From Tessaracoccus lapidicaptus (GTDB lineage: Bacteria; Actinomycetota; Actinomycetes; Propionibacteriales; Propionibacteriaceae), in NCBI RefSeq assembly GCF_001693815.1, contig NZ_MBQD01000011.1:343561-407560 (forward strand): 64,000 nucleotides of DNA, in the 5' to 3' direction. The translations under genes and the position numbers were made by a program. The notes beneath the pieces were generated by a model. That model was given only the letters and a program-made list of their open reading frames with translations, was not told where the DNA came from and searched no databases. Shown here one piece after another: positions 1 to 7,341 of the stretch; position 1 is the stretch's first letter; each line of letters opens with the position of its first letter.

Positions 1-25
1 TCATGACGAGACGTGCTGTGCTCAT
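1..25 (-). CDS. 5' end of a divergent gene, possibly GH51 alpha-L-arabinofuranosidase (partial)
   Basis: Only the first eight codons are inside the window; they read MSTARLVM from an ATG at 25-23, with a GGAG about 10 bases upstream. That opening resembles the usual N-terminus of actinobacterial GH51 alpha-L-arabinofuranosidases (M-x-T-A-R-L-x-hydrophobic, followed outside the window by D-P-A-F). Such an enzyme would release arabinose from arabino-oligosaccharides in the cytoplasm and would fit the divergent importer and GH43 enzyme. The assignment is inference from eight residues and neighbourhood; the gene could be something else. Confidence 0.4.
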
Positions 26-54
26 GGGGGACGGGCTCCTTCGCCGGTCGTGAC

Positions 55-68
55 TTTCATCGATGTAA
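55..68. promoter_or_regulatory. LacI-type operator-like imperfect palindrome
   Basis: TTTCATCGATGTAA is a 14-base palindrome centred on CG with one mismatched pair. Its core ATCGATGA, read on the minus strand, recurs in the site at 168-179. It lies about 30 bases upstream of the divergent minus-strand start at 25, where a repressor of that gene would be expected to bind. The binding protein is inferred to be the LacI-family product encoded at 5404-6423. Confidence 0.4.
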
Positions 69-158
69 ATGGATGATGACATGCCCGCCCCGCGAGGTCA
101 AGGGGGCACCGTCAAAGGCGTGCCGGGAGCGCAAAGATCACGATCTGGTCACAGGGAC

Positions 159-188
159 TTGACGTATTCATCGATTACCGTCTACAAA
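159..188 (+). promoter_or_regulatory. Putative sigma70-type promoter of the importer operon
   Basis: TTGACG (159-164) and TACAAA (183-188) are separated by 18 bases and lie about 95 bases upstream of the lipoprotein start. The operator-like site at 168-179 sits inside the spacer, so a bound repressor would block RNA polymerase directly. This was found by inspection only. Confidence 0.5.
168..179. promoter_or_regulatory. Operator-like site inside the importer promoter
   Basis: TCATCGATTACC reads GGTAATCGATGA on the other strand. It matches 11 of 12 bases of GGTAAACGATGA at 6436-6447, just upstream of the lacI start. Sharing between the importer promoter and the regulator gene suggests a local regulator that also controls itself. 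Confidence 0.5.
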
Positions 189-283
189 TGTCCCAGTGAG
201 AGTTCCAGGGTCGGAAACCTCCCGATGGCCCGCCAAGGAAGGCGGGTTCGCGGCACCGGCCCGATGACATGAAAGGGCCACCA

Positions 284-1630
284 ATGTTTGGCAACTTTTC
301 CCGCCGCTCGCTCCTCGGGGGCATCGGCGCGGCCGCGATGGCAGCCGGTCTGGCGGCCTGTGGCGGCGAGACCAGCACGGGCAGCTCGAGCTCTGCCAGC
401 GGCTCCGCCGCCGGCGGCGCGGGCGTCGAGCTGACCTACATGTTCCGCGGCGGCGAGGACGAGCGCAAGGCCTACGACCAGGCCATCGCCGCGTTCGAGA
501 AGCAGACCGGCGCCAAGGTCAAGGTCATCGTGACCGACGCCGACCAGTACCGCACCAAGCTGCAGGCCGCCATCACCGGCAACCAGGTACCCGACGTGTT
601 CTACCTCGAGCAGGGTTCGGTCATGGCGTTCGCCAAGAACGGCATCGTGAAGAACATCACCCCCGACATCGAGGCCGCCGGCCTCGACATCGACCGCGTG
701 TGGAAGTACGGCGTCGACTCCTACCGCTTCGACGGCGACCAGGTCGGCCAGGGCGACATCTACGGCCTGCCCAAGGACGTCGGCCCGTTCTCCTTCGGCT
801 ACAACAAGACCATGCTCGAGGCCGCGGGGATCCCGCTGCCCGACAAGGACAAGCCCTACACGTGGGCCGAGTTCCGCGAGGTCGCCAAGCAGCTCACCAA
901 GGACGAGCAGTGGGGCACCGGCCTCAACGTCGTCTGGAACCTGCAGGCGTGGGTCTGGTCCAACGGCGCCGACTGGGCCGACGAGGAGCGCCGCACGGTC
1001 ACCGTCGACACCCCGGAGTTCGCCGAGGCCCTGCAGGACTTCGCCGACATCCAGCTCGTCGACAAGTCCACCCCGTCGGTCGAGCAGGCACAGACCATGG
1101 ACACCTACCAGCGCTGGATGCGCGGCCAGATCGGCTTCTTCCCCGTCGGACCGTGGGACGTGTCCACGTACCGCGAGCTCGACTTCGAGTGGGACCTCAT
1201 CCCTTGGCCCGTGGGTAAGACCGGCGAGACCGCCACGTGGCTCGGGTCGCTCGGCATCTCCGTGTCCAACAAGACCAAGCACCCCGAGCTCGCCACCCAG
1301 CTCGCGATGTTCCTCTCCGCCGACGAGGAGACCCAGCGCAGCCTCTACAAGGCCGGCGTCCAGATCCCGAACCTGGTCGACATGGCCGAGGGCGAGTACC
1401 TCGACGACGAGCTGGCTCCGGCCAACAAGGAAGAGTTCGTCCAGATCGCCCGCGACTACGGCCGTGCGCTGCCGGCTGCGGAGACCTGGTCGCCCGAGTG
1501 GTACGACGACTTCTGGATCGACATCCAGCAGGTCCTCGACGGCAAGGTCACGGCTGCCGACTGGCTCGCCCAGATGCAGCCCCGTATGCAGCAGAAGCTG
1601 GACCAGGCCAACATGGCCGCCGGCCGCTGA
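284..1630 (+). CDS. Extracellular sugar-binding lipoprotein of an ABC importer
   Basis: This is the solute-binding component of a carbohydrate ABC transporter (SBP family 1, MalE-like). The ATG at 284 is preferred over the in-frame ATG at 269 because GAAAGG lies 7 bases before it. The 448-residue product begins with a twin-arginine type signal (S-R-R-S-L-L, R7 and R8) and a lipobox LAAC with the acylated cysteine at C26, then a Ser/Gly-rich linker, so it should be anchored outside the membrane. It is the first gene of an operon with two permeases, a GH43 enzyme and a DUF624 protein. The ligand is inferred to be an arabino-oligosaccharide from these neighbours; the sequence alone does not fix it. 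Confidence 0.9.
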   Translation: MFGNFSRRSLLGGIGAAAMAAGLAACGGETSTGSSSSASGSAAGGAGVELTYMFRGGEDERKAYDQAIAAFEKQTGAKVKVIVTDADQYRTKLQAAITGNQVPDVFYLEQGSVMAFAKNGIVKNITPDIEAAGLDIDRVWKYGVDSYRFDGDQVGQGDIYGLPKDVGPFSFGYNKTMLEAAGIPLPDKDKPYTWAEFREVAKQLTKDEQWGTGLNVVWNLQAWVWSNGADWADEERRTVTVDTPEFAEALQDFADIQLVDKSTPSVEQAQTMDTYQRWMRGQIGFFPVGPWDVSTYRELDFEWDLIPWPVGKTGETATWLGSLGISVSNKTKHPELATQLAMFLSADEETQRSLYKAGVQIPNLVDMAEGEYLDDELAPANKEEFVQIARDYGRALPAAETWSPEWYDDFWIDIQQVLDGKVTAADWLAQMQPRMQQKLDQANMAAGR

Positions 1631-1645
1631 CCCGTATCCACTGAT

Positions 1646-1674
1646 GGGGCGGGGCCCCTCCCGGGTCCCGCCCC
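1646..1674 (+). promoter_or_regulatory. Intercistronic hairpin between binding protein and permeases
   Basis: GGGGCGGG (1646-1653) pairs perfectly with CCCGCCCC (1667-1674), with further inner pairing of CCC with GGG. It lies in the 63-base gap after the lipoprotein stop. In binding-protein operons such hairpins commonly protect the upstream message or partly terminate transcription, giving more binding protein than permease. There is no T-run. Confidence 0.55.
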
Positions 1675-1693
1675 TCGTCATCCGAGGACAAGC

Positions 1694-2656
1694 ATGAGTG
1701 CCACCACGGCCCCCGCCGCCCCCGCGGCACGCGCGGCCACCGCGTCACCGCCGTCGCCGCCGCCGAAGCGCAAGTCGAAGCTGTACCGTCGCGAACACCT
1801 CGTGGCGGCCGCCTTCATCGCGCTGCCCCTGGTCGGGTTCCTGACCTTCGCGATCGGCCCGTTCCTGTACAGCATCTACGCGTCGTTCACGAACTGGAAC
1901 ATGCTGAGCTCGCCGACCTGGATCGGTCTGGCCAACTACCGGCAGGCGTTCGGCGACCCGTACTTCCGGACGTCGCTGTTCAACACGTTCTTCTACATGA
2001 TCGGCATCCCGATCGGGCTGGCGCTCTCCCTGACGCTGGCGCTGGCCATGAACCGGCGCATGCCGGGACAGTCCTTCTTCCGCGCCATCTACTACGTGCC
2101 GGTCGTGTCGTCCCTGGCGGCGGTGTCCATCCTGTGGCAGTGGGCCTACAACGGTGACTTCGGCCTGGTGAACCAGGCGCTGGAACTGATCGGCGTCGAC
2201 GGCCCGAACTGGCTCATGAACGTCTCCACGGTGAAGCCGGCGCTCATCATCATGGCGATCTGGAAGGGCCTGGGCTACTCCATGCTGCTCTACCTCGCCG
2301 CGCTGCAGAGCGTGCCGCGCTCCCTGTACGAGGCGGCTGAACTCGACGGCGCCAGCTCGATGAAGCGGTTCTGGCACATCACGCTGCCCATGGTGCAGCC
2401 GGTCACGTTCTTCCTCGTGGTCACCAACATCATCGCCGGCTCGCAGATCTTCACCGAGATCAACATCATGACCCCGACGGGCGGCCCGGAGTTCAGCTCC
2501 GCCTCGGTCGTCTGGTACATCTGGCGCCAGGCCTTCTCCAACCTCCAGATGGGGTATGCGTCCGCGATGGCCGTCCTCCTCGGGATCCTGGTGTTCCTCA
2601 TCACCGCGTTCCAGTTCTGGCTGAACGCCCGCAACGCACACGAGGGGGTCGACTGA
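1694..2656 (+). CDS. ABC sugar transporter permease, MalF/UgpA type
   Basis: The 320-residue integral membrane protein has an N-terminal Ala/Pro-rich then basic tail (about residues 1-30) followed by six predicted hydrophobic spans. It carries the EAA loop that docks the ATPase (E-A-A-E-L-D-G-A, then L-P-M). GAGGA stands 6-7 bases before the ATG. It pairs with the next gene, 1 base away, to form the transport channel. No ATPase gene is found in the operon, so a shared MsiK-type ATPase encoded elsewhere is likely. Confidence 0.92.
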   Translation: MSATTAPAAPAARAATASPPSPPPKRKSKLYRREHLVAAAFIALPLVGFLTFAIGPFLYSIYASFTNWNMLSSPTWIGLANYRQAFGDPYFRTSLFNTFFYMIGIPIGLALSLTLALAMNRRMPGQSFFRAIYYVPVVSSLAAVSILWQWAYNGDFGLVNQALELIGVDGPNWLMNVSTVKPALIIMAIWKGLGYSMLLYLAALQSVPRSLYEAAELDGASSMKRFWHITLPMVQPVTFFLVVTNIIAGSQIFTEINIMTPTGGPEFSSASVVWYIWRQAFSNLQMGYASAMAVLLGILVFLITAFQFWLNARNAHEGVD

Positions 2657-2657
2657 C

Positions 2658-3506
2658 ATGGCCAGCAACGCCAAGAGGCGCTACCGCACCGGCAACATCA
2701 TCGTCGCGGTTCTGCTGCTCATCGGAGGCATCGTCATGGTGGCCCCGCTGCTGTGGATGATCTCCACGTCGCTGAAGACCCGCGAGGGCGTCTTCGCCCT
2801 GCCGCCGGAGTGGATCCCGCCCATCCCGCAGTGGGACAACTACGTGCGGGTGTGGACCGCGGGCCCCCTGCTGTCGGGCATCAAGAACTCGCTGATCGTG
2901 TCGCTGTCGGTCACGATCGTGGGCTCCCTCACCTCGACGCTGGCCGCCTTCGCGTTCGCGAAGCTGCGCCTGCCGGGCAAGGACTTCATCTTCCTGTTCA
3001 TGCTGGCCGGGTTGATGATCCCCTTCCCGACCCTGATGATCCCGCAGTTCGTGATGTTCGCCGGCCTCGGCTGGGTCGACACCCTGCTGCCGCTCATCGT
3101 GCCCGGCCTGTTCGGCAACATCATGATGATCTTCTTCCTACGCCAGTACCTGGGCAGCGTGCCCGATTCGCTGATCGAGGCCGCGAAGATCGACGGCGCG
3201 GGCTACCTGCGGATCTTCGGCTCTGTGGTGTTGCCGCTGATCCGGCCGGCCATCGCCGCCCAGTTCATCCTGTGGTTCATGGCGGTCTGGAACGACTACC
3301 TGGCCCCGCTGATCTACCTCAACACCCCCGAGCGGCAGACGCTGCAGGTGGTCATCGCGAACTTCAACGCGAACTACGCGATCCAGACCGACTATCCGCT
3401 CATCATGGCCGCCTCGGTCATCGCGCTGATCCCCGTCTTCGTCATCTTCCTCGCGTTCCAGCGGCAGATCATCGAGTCGGTGGCGCTCACCGGAACGAAG
3501 GGCTGA
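2658..3506 (+). CDS. ABC sugar transporter permease, MalG type
   Basis: This 282-residue second permease subunit of the importer has hydrophobic spans throughout and an EAA loop (E-A-A-K-I-D-G-A-G, then L-P-L) in the second half. Its C-terminal Q-R-Q-I-I-E-S-V-A-L-T-x-x-x-K-G ending is typical of MalG-like subunits. The gene starts one base after the previous stop and ends one base before the GH43 gene, consistent with co-translation. Confidence 0.92.
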   Translation: MASNAKRRYRTGNIIVAVLLLIGGIVMVAPLLWMISTSLKTREGVFALPPEWIPPIPQWDNYVRVWTAGPLLSGIKNSLIVSLSVTIVGSLTSTLAAFAFAKLRLPGKDFIFLFMLAGLMIPFPTLMIPQFVMFAGLGWVDTLLPLIVPGLFGNIMMIFFLRQYLGSVPDSLIEAAKIDGAGYLRIFGSVVLPLIRPAIAAQFILWFMAVWNDYLAPLIYLNTPERQTLQVVIANFNANYAIQTDYPLIMAASVIALIPVFVIFLAFQRQIIESVALTGTKG

Positions 3507-3507
3507 C

Positions 3508-4746
3508 GTGGAGCCGGACTACCTCACCGCCGTCTCCGACGGCACCGCGGACCCGGGGGCCTGGGGCGCGCACGACCCCACCGTCGTCGACGCCGGGGAC
3601 GGGCGGTGGCTGATGTTCTCCACCGACACCGCCGTCGCGGGCGCTCCGGGTGTGGGCGTTCAGATCCGCCAGTCGCGCGACCTCGTCGAGTGGTCCTGGC
3701 TCGGGCACGCCTTCACTGGCGTGCCCAGCGAGGCCGCCGACTGGAGCGGTGCCACAGGCATCTGGGCCCCCGAGGTCGTCCGGCGCGGCCACGAGTACCG
3801 CATGTACTACTCGGCGAGCTCCTTCGGCTCTCGGACGTCCGCCATCTCCTTTGCCACGGCGCCCTCAGCCGCGGGGCCGTGGGAGCACCGGGCCGTGGTC
3901 GTCCGGACGCAGCACGAGCGGGACGTCGTCAACGCCATTGACGCGGCGGTGGTCGTCGACGCCGAGGGCGCCGACTGGCTGCTGTACGGGTCGTTCTTCG
4001 GCGGCCTGCGGATCCTCCCGCTGCGCCCCGACGGTCTGCCGGCCGAGCCGGGCGACCTCGGCACACCCGTCGTCCGCCGGGCGGCGTCGATCCACGGCGC
4101 CGTCGAGGGTGGCCACGCACTGTGGGACGCGGAGTCGGCGACCTACGCGCTGTTCTGCTCCTTCGACTCGCTCTTCGACACCTACAGCGTCCGGGTCGCC
4201 CGGGCGGGCGCCATCACGGGTCCGTACGTGGACCACGCGGGACGCGCCCTCGTCGACGACGGGGAACCGCCCGCCGAGAACGGCCTGATGATCGTGGCCG
4301 GCTACGAGGCCCCCGACGGCCGGCTCTGGCAGGCCCCCGGGCACAGCTCGCACCTCGTCACAGAGTCCGGGCGCTTCCTCGTCCACCACGTCCGCGACGG
4401 CGCCGAGCCGACCCGGCACACCGCCCACCTCCGGCGGCTGCTGTGGACCCAGACGGGATGGCCGCTGGCCAGCCCGCTGCCGTACGCCGGTCCCGCCGTC
4501 GACGACACGCCGGATCTGGCCGGCGACTGGCTGGTCTACCGGCTCGAACCGGGTCCCGATCTCATCCGACGCCCGAGCCGGCAGACGCTGGCGGCCGGCC
4601 AGCTCGACGCCCTGGCGCTGCACGGGCGCGGTAGGGTCACCGTCGACGGAAGCGACCTCGACGCCGTGCTGTTCGTCGAATCCCACGGCGTCGCGTTCGC
4701 CGGCATCGACGAGCGGAGCGTGGTGGTGTGGGGGATCAGGGCCTGA
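3508..4746 (+). CDS. GH43 glycoside hydrolase, arabinanase-like
   Basis: The 412-residue enzyme starts at GTG. The five-bladed GH43 pattern is visible: A-H-D-P with catalytic base D23, G-I-W-A-P-E-V (residues 84-90), N-A-I-D with D145 as probable pKa modulator, L-L-Y-G-S-F-F-G-G, and A-V-E-G-G with E200 as likely acid. The stretch S-F-D-S...Y-S-V-R-V-A-R...I-T-G-P-Y-V-D matches endo-1,5-alpha-L-arabinanase relatives. A C-terminal beta-rich region of about 100 residues follows. There is no signal peptide, so it probably acts on imported oligosaccharides in the cytoplasm. The canonical AIDP is AIDA here. Exact substrate (arabinan or xylan-derived) is inferred. Confidence 0.8.
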   Translation: MEPDYLTAVSDGTADPGAWGAHDPTVVDAGDGRWLMFSTDTAVAGAPGVGVQIRQSRDLVEWSWLGHAFTGVPSEAADWSGATGIWAPEVVRRGHEYRMYYSASSFGSRTSAISFATAPSAAGPWEHRAVVVRTQHERDVVNAIDAAVVVDAEGADWLLYGSFFGGLRILPLRPDGLPAEPGDLGTPVVRRAASIHGAVEGGHALWDAESATYALFCSFDSLFDTYSVRVARAGAITGPYVDHAGRALVDDGEPPAENGLMIVAGYEAPDGRLWQAPGHSSHLVTESGRFLVHHVRDGAEPTRHTAHLRRLLWTQTGWPLASPLPYAGPAVDDTPDLAGDWLVYRLEPGPDLIRRPSRQTLAAGQLDALALHGRGRVTVDGSDLDAVLFVESHGVAFAGIDERSVVVWGIRA

Positions 4747-4796
4747 GGCGGCCGCGTCGCGCCGGATCCGACGACGGCGGCTGGTCACACGTCGCC

Positions 4797-5402
4797 ATGC
4801 GCTGGTTGACCCGGCTCACGCAGCCGGTGGAGATCACGCTGTGCTGGGCAGTGGGTGTGCTGGCCGGCGGCGTGATCCTCGGCTGGCTGCCGGCCGGCGT
4901 GGCCGCGGGCGCGGTCCTCTCCCGGCTCGGCACCCCCGACGCGAGCGCCTCCCCCGTCGGGGAGTTCTTCCGCAGCTGGCGGCGCCACCTGTGGCGGGCA
5001 AACGCCGTCGGGTGGCCTGCCACCGTGGCGCTGCTGATCATGGCCGTCAACATCTGGGTGCTGTCGCGGGGCGGCGAACCGTGGATGCCCGTCGTCCTCG
5101 GCCTGACGCTCCTCCTGGCCGCGTGGCTGATGCTGGCCACGGGGTACCTGATGGCCCTCCTCGACCGGCCGGCGCTCAGCGGCGCCCCGGCCTCGTCCCT
5201 CTGGCGGCTGGCGCTGGCCATGCCGGCGCTGTCGCCCGGCACCTCCGCCGCGTGGGTGGTGACGGTGGCAGCACTGCTCGTGGTCGCGGTGGCCGTCCCG
5301 CCGGTCGGGCTGCTCTTCGGCCCCGGCGCGTTCGCCTGGGTGACCGGGTGGCTGACCCGGCGGGGCCTGGAGTCGGCCAGCGTCGTCGGGTCCGAGGGCT
5401 GA
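4797..5402 (+). CDS. DUF624/YesL-like membrane protein
   Basis: About 201 residues if translated from the ATG at 4797; an upstream in-frame GTG at 4728 would add 23 hydrophilic residues and overlap the GH43 gene by 19 bases. Four to five hydrophobic spans are visible, with R-S-W-R-R-H-L-W-R-A-N between spans, as in the YesL family. Family members sit in sugar ABC operons (rhamnogalacturonan, arabinan) and their role is unproven. It is the last gene of the operon and its stop nearly touches that of the convergent lacI gene. Confidence 0.6.
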   Translation: MRWLTRLTQPVEITLCWAVGVLAGGVILGWLPAGVAAGAVLSRLGTPDASASPVGEFFRSWRRHLWRANAVGWPATVALLIMAVNIWVLSRGGEPWMPVVLGLTLLLAAWLMLATGYLMALLDRPALSGAPASSLWRLALAMPALSPGTSAAWVVTVAALLVVAVAVPPVGLLFGPGAFAWVTGWLTRRGLESASVVGSEG

Positions 5403-5403
5403 C

Positions 5404-6423
5404 TCAGCCCGTCGACTCGCGCAGCACTACCTCGAAGTCGGCGTAGACCCGCTGGATGGGGCGGCGGTGCTCGGGTGCGGCGTTGGCCTCCCCGATCCGC
5501 ATCTCCAGCAACTCGATCGCGCGCCGCGCGATCTCCTCGCGCCCCGGGGACACGGTGCTGAGGGTGGGGCGCGTGTAGGCGGCGTCCTCGATGTTGTCGA
5601 AGCCGATCACCGCGACGTCGCCGGGAACCTCGATCCGGTGCGCGTGGAGGCTGTGCAGGACACCCATCGCGAGCGCGTCGTTGAGGGCGAAGACGGCGTC
5701 GAACGGCTCCCCGGAGTCGATGAGCTCGTCCGTGGCCTCCGCCCCGGTGCTGCGGTGCCACAGGACGGTCGTGCGGACCAGGTTCTCGTCGACGGGGATC
5801 CCGGCCTCGGTGAGGGCCGTGCGGTAGCCCTGCTCGCGCAGCGCCGCCGAGCCGACGACCTCCCCGGGGTGGGCGCCCACGACCGCGATCCGGCGGCGGC
5901 CCGACTCGATGAGCCGGCGCGTCGCGGCCTTGGCCGCCTCCACGTTGCTCATGGTGATGTGGTCGTTGGTGGAGCCGAAGACGCGCTCGCCGAGCAGGAC
6001 CAGCGGGAAGTCCACCTTGAACAGGTGGATGTCGTCCATCCCCAGCGCCAGCGGCGAGAAGATCAGCCCGTCGGTCATGAAGCGGCGCTGGCCATGCAGG
6101 ACGTCGATCTCGCGGTCGCGGTCCGCGTTGGTCTGTTCGATGAGCACGCGCAGGCCCACCTTCTCCGCCTCGACGATGACCGAGTCCGCGAGTTCCGCGA
6201 AGTAGGGCAGCTTCAGCTCGGGCAGCGCCAGGCCGATGAGGCCGGTGCGCCCCTTGCGCAGGTTGCGGGCGGTGACGTTGAGCTCGTAGTCGAGCTTCTC
6301 GATGGCCTGCAGCACCTTCTTGCGGGTGCTTTCGCTGACGTGCGGGTGGGCGTTGACGACGTTGGAGACGGTCTTGGCCGAGACACCGGCGAGGAGTGCG
6401 ACGTCGCGCATCGTGGCGGCCAC
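5404..6423 (-). CDS. LacI-family transcriptional regulator of the arabinan island
   Basis: The 339-residue repressor has an N-terminal helix-turn-helix (M-R-D-V-A-L-L-A-G-V-S-A-K-T-V-S) and hinge (N-V-T-A-R-N-L-R-K-G) followed by a periplasmic-binding-protein-like effector domain. The GTG at 6423 is chosen because AGGAGG (6435-6430) stands 6 bases upstream. It converges on the sugar operon, and the operator-like site at 6436-6447 directly precedes its ribosome-binding site. It probably represses both the operon and itself until a sugar, perhaps arabinose or an arabino-oligosaccharide, binds; the effector is inference. Confidence 0.9.
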   Translation of the reverse strand: MAATMRDVALLAGVSAKTVSNVVNAHPHVSESTRKKVLQAIEKLDYELNVTARNLRKGRTGLIGLALPELKLPYFAELADSVIVEAEKVGLRVLIEQTNADRDREIDVLHGQRRFMTDGLIFSPLALGMDDIHLFKVDFPLVLLGERVFGSTNDHITMSNVEAAKAATRRLIESGRRRIAVVGAHPGEVVGSAALREQGYRTALTEAGIPVDENLVRTTVLWHRSTGAEATDELIDSGEPFDAVFALNDALAMGVLHSLHAHRIEVPGDVAVIGFDNIEDAAYTRPTLSTVSPGREEIARRAIELLEMRIGEANAAPEHRRPIQRVYADFEVVLRESTG

Positions 6424-6435
6424 GACCCACCTCCT

Positions 6436-6447
6436 GGTAAACGATGA
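6436..6447. promoter_or_regulatory. Operator-like site upstream of lacI
   Basis: GGTAAACGATGA differs at one base from the complement of 168-179. It overlaps the odd palindrome ACGATGATCGT (6441-6451). It abuts the lacI ribosome-binding site, so bound protein would interfere with its own transcription. Confidence 0.45.
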
Positions 6448-6501
6448 TCGTGCAGAGATGATCTTGTCACATCGCGGTCGGGGGCGCAGCGGAGGGCCGC
6501 G

Positions 6502-7341
6502 TCAGCCGGGCAGCGGCTGGCACGCGGGGCACCACCAGATGACGCGCTCCTGGCCCGCGCGCGGATCCGCGACGGTGTCCGCCCCGCCCAGCGTCCCGCC
6601 GCGGATCGCGGTGCCGCACCGGCGGCATGGCCTCCCCTTGCGCCCGAACACGAAGCTGGTGTGCCCCGGCCTGTGGTCGCCGGTGAACGTGCGCACCGGG
6701 CTGGTCAGGTTGCCGCGCATGACTCGGCCCACGAGGTCGACGACAGCCTCGGCGTTGAGGGCGTCCGCGCGGGTCGCGGGATGGGTGCCGAGCAGGAAGC
6801 ACAGCTCGGCCCGGTACTCGTTGCCGATGCCGGCGACGATCCGCTGGTCGAGGAGCGCCTCGCCGAGGCTCCGTCCGGCCGCGGCGGCCTCGGCCAGCCG
6901 GCGCACCGCCTCGTGGCGGCCGGTTGGGGACCACCGGCCGGCCGTCGACCAGTCGTCGGCCAGCGGGTCGGGGCCCAGGTGCGCGGTGCGGGACGCGTAC
7001 TCCGCGGCAGGCCAGAGCTCGATGAGCCCGAGGTCGTGGCCGACGAGCTCGACGCCGCCGCTCACCCGGATGACCACGCGCGCGGTGTGGGCGGGCAGGG
7101 ACCAGCGGGTTCCCGCGGGATGGATGCGCCAGGTGCCGTCCATCCGCAGATGCGTGTGGAGGATCGTCTCGTCGCACAGCCAGAAGAGATGCTTGCCGTG
7201 CGGCCAGACGCGCCGCACCGTCGTGCCGTTGAGGGTGGCGGTGGCCAGCTGAGGGACCCGGAAGTCGGTGCGCTCGATCGTGCGGCCGACCAGCGGCTGC
7301 AGGCGGTCGGAGAGGCGCAGGACCGAGTCGCCCTCAGGCAC
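6502..7341 (-). CDS. nei2: Endonuclease VIII-like DNA glycosylase (Nei2 type)
   Basis: This 279-residue Fpg/Nei family base-excision repair enzyme removes oxidised bases and nicks the strand. It begins P-E-G-D (the N-terminal proline is the Schiff-base nucleophile, glutamate follows), has the helix-two-turn-helix region with G-N-E-Y-R-A-E, and ends in a four-cysteine zinc finger (C-R-R-C...W-W-C-P-A-C). The GTG start overlaps the 3' end of lhr by 8 bases, so the two are co-translated. The lhr-nei neighbour pair is also known in mycobacteria (Rv3296-Rv3297). Confidence 0.88.
   Translation of the reverse strand: MPEGDSVLRLSDRLQPLVGRTIERTDFRVPQLATATLNGTTVRRVWPHGKHLFWLCDETILHTHLRMDGTWRIHPAGTRWSLPAHTARVVIRVSGGVELVGHDLGLIELWPAAEYASRTAHLGPDPLADDWSTAGRWSPTGRHEAVRRLAEAAAAGRSLGEALLDQRIVAGIGNEYRAELCFLLGTHPATRADALNAEAVVDLVGRVMRGNLTSPVRTFTGDHRPGHTSFVFGRKGRPCRRCGTAIRGGTLGGADTVADPRAGQERVIWWCPACQPLPG

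Noticed and set aside
5396..5410. GGGCTGA-C-TCAGCCC palindrome at the junction of the DUF624 and lacI stops
   Set aside because: Only 7-bp arms with a one-base centre, made largely of the two stop-codon contexts; too weak to call a terminator.
4736..6430. A long minus-strand frame overlapping the LacI gene in another phase
   Set aside because: It is Arg/Pro/Gly-rich and covers the true LacI reading frame and the DUF624 gene; no protein motifs.
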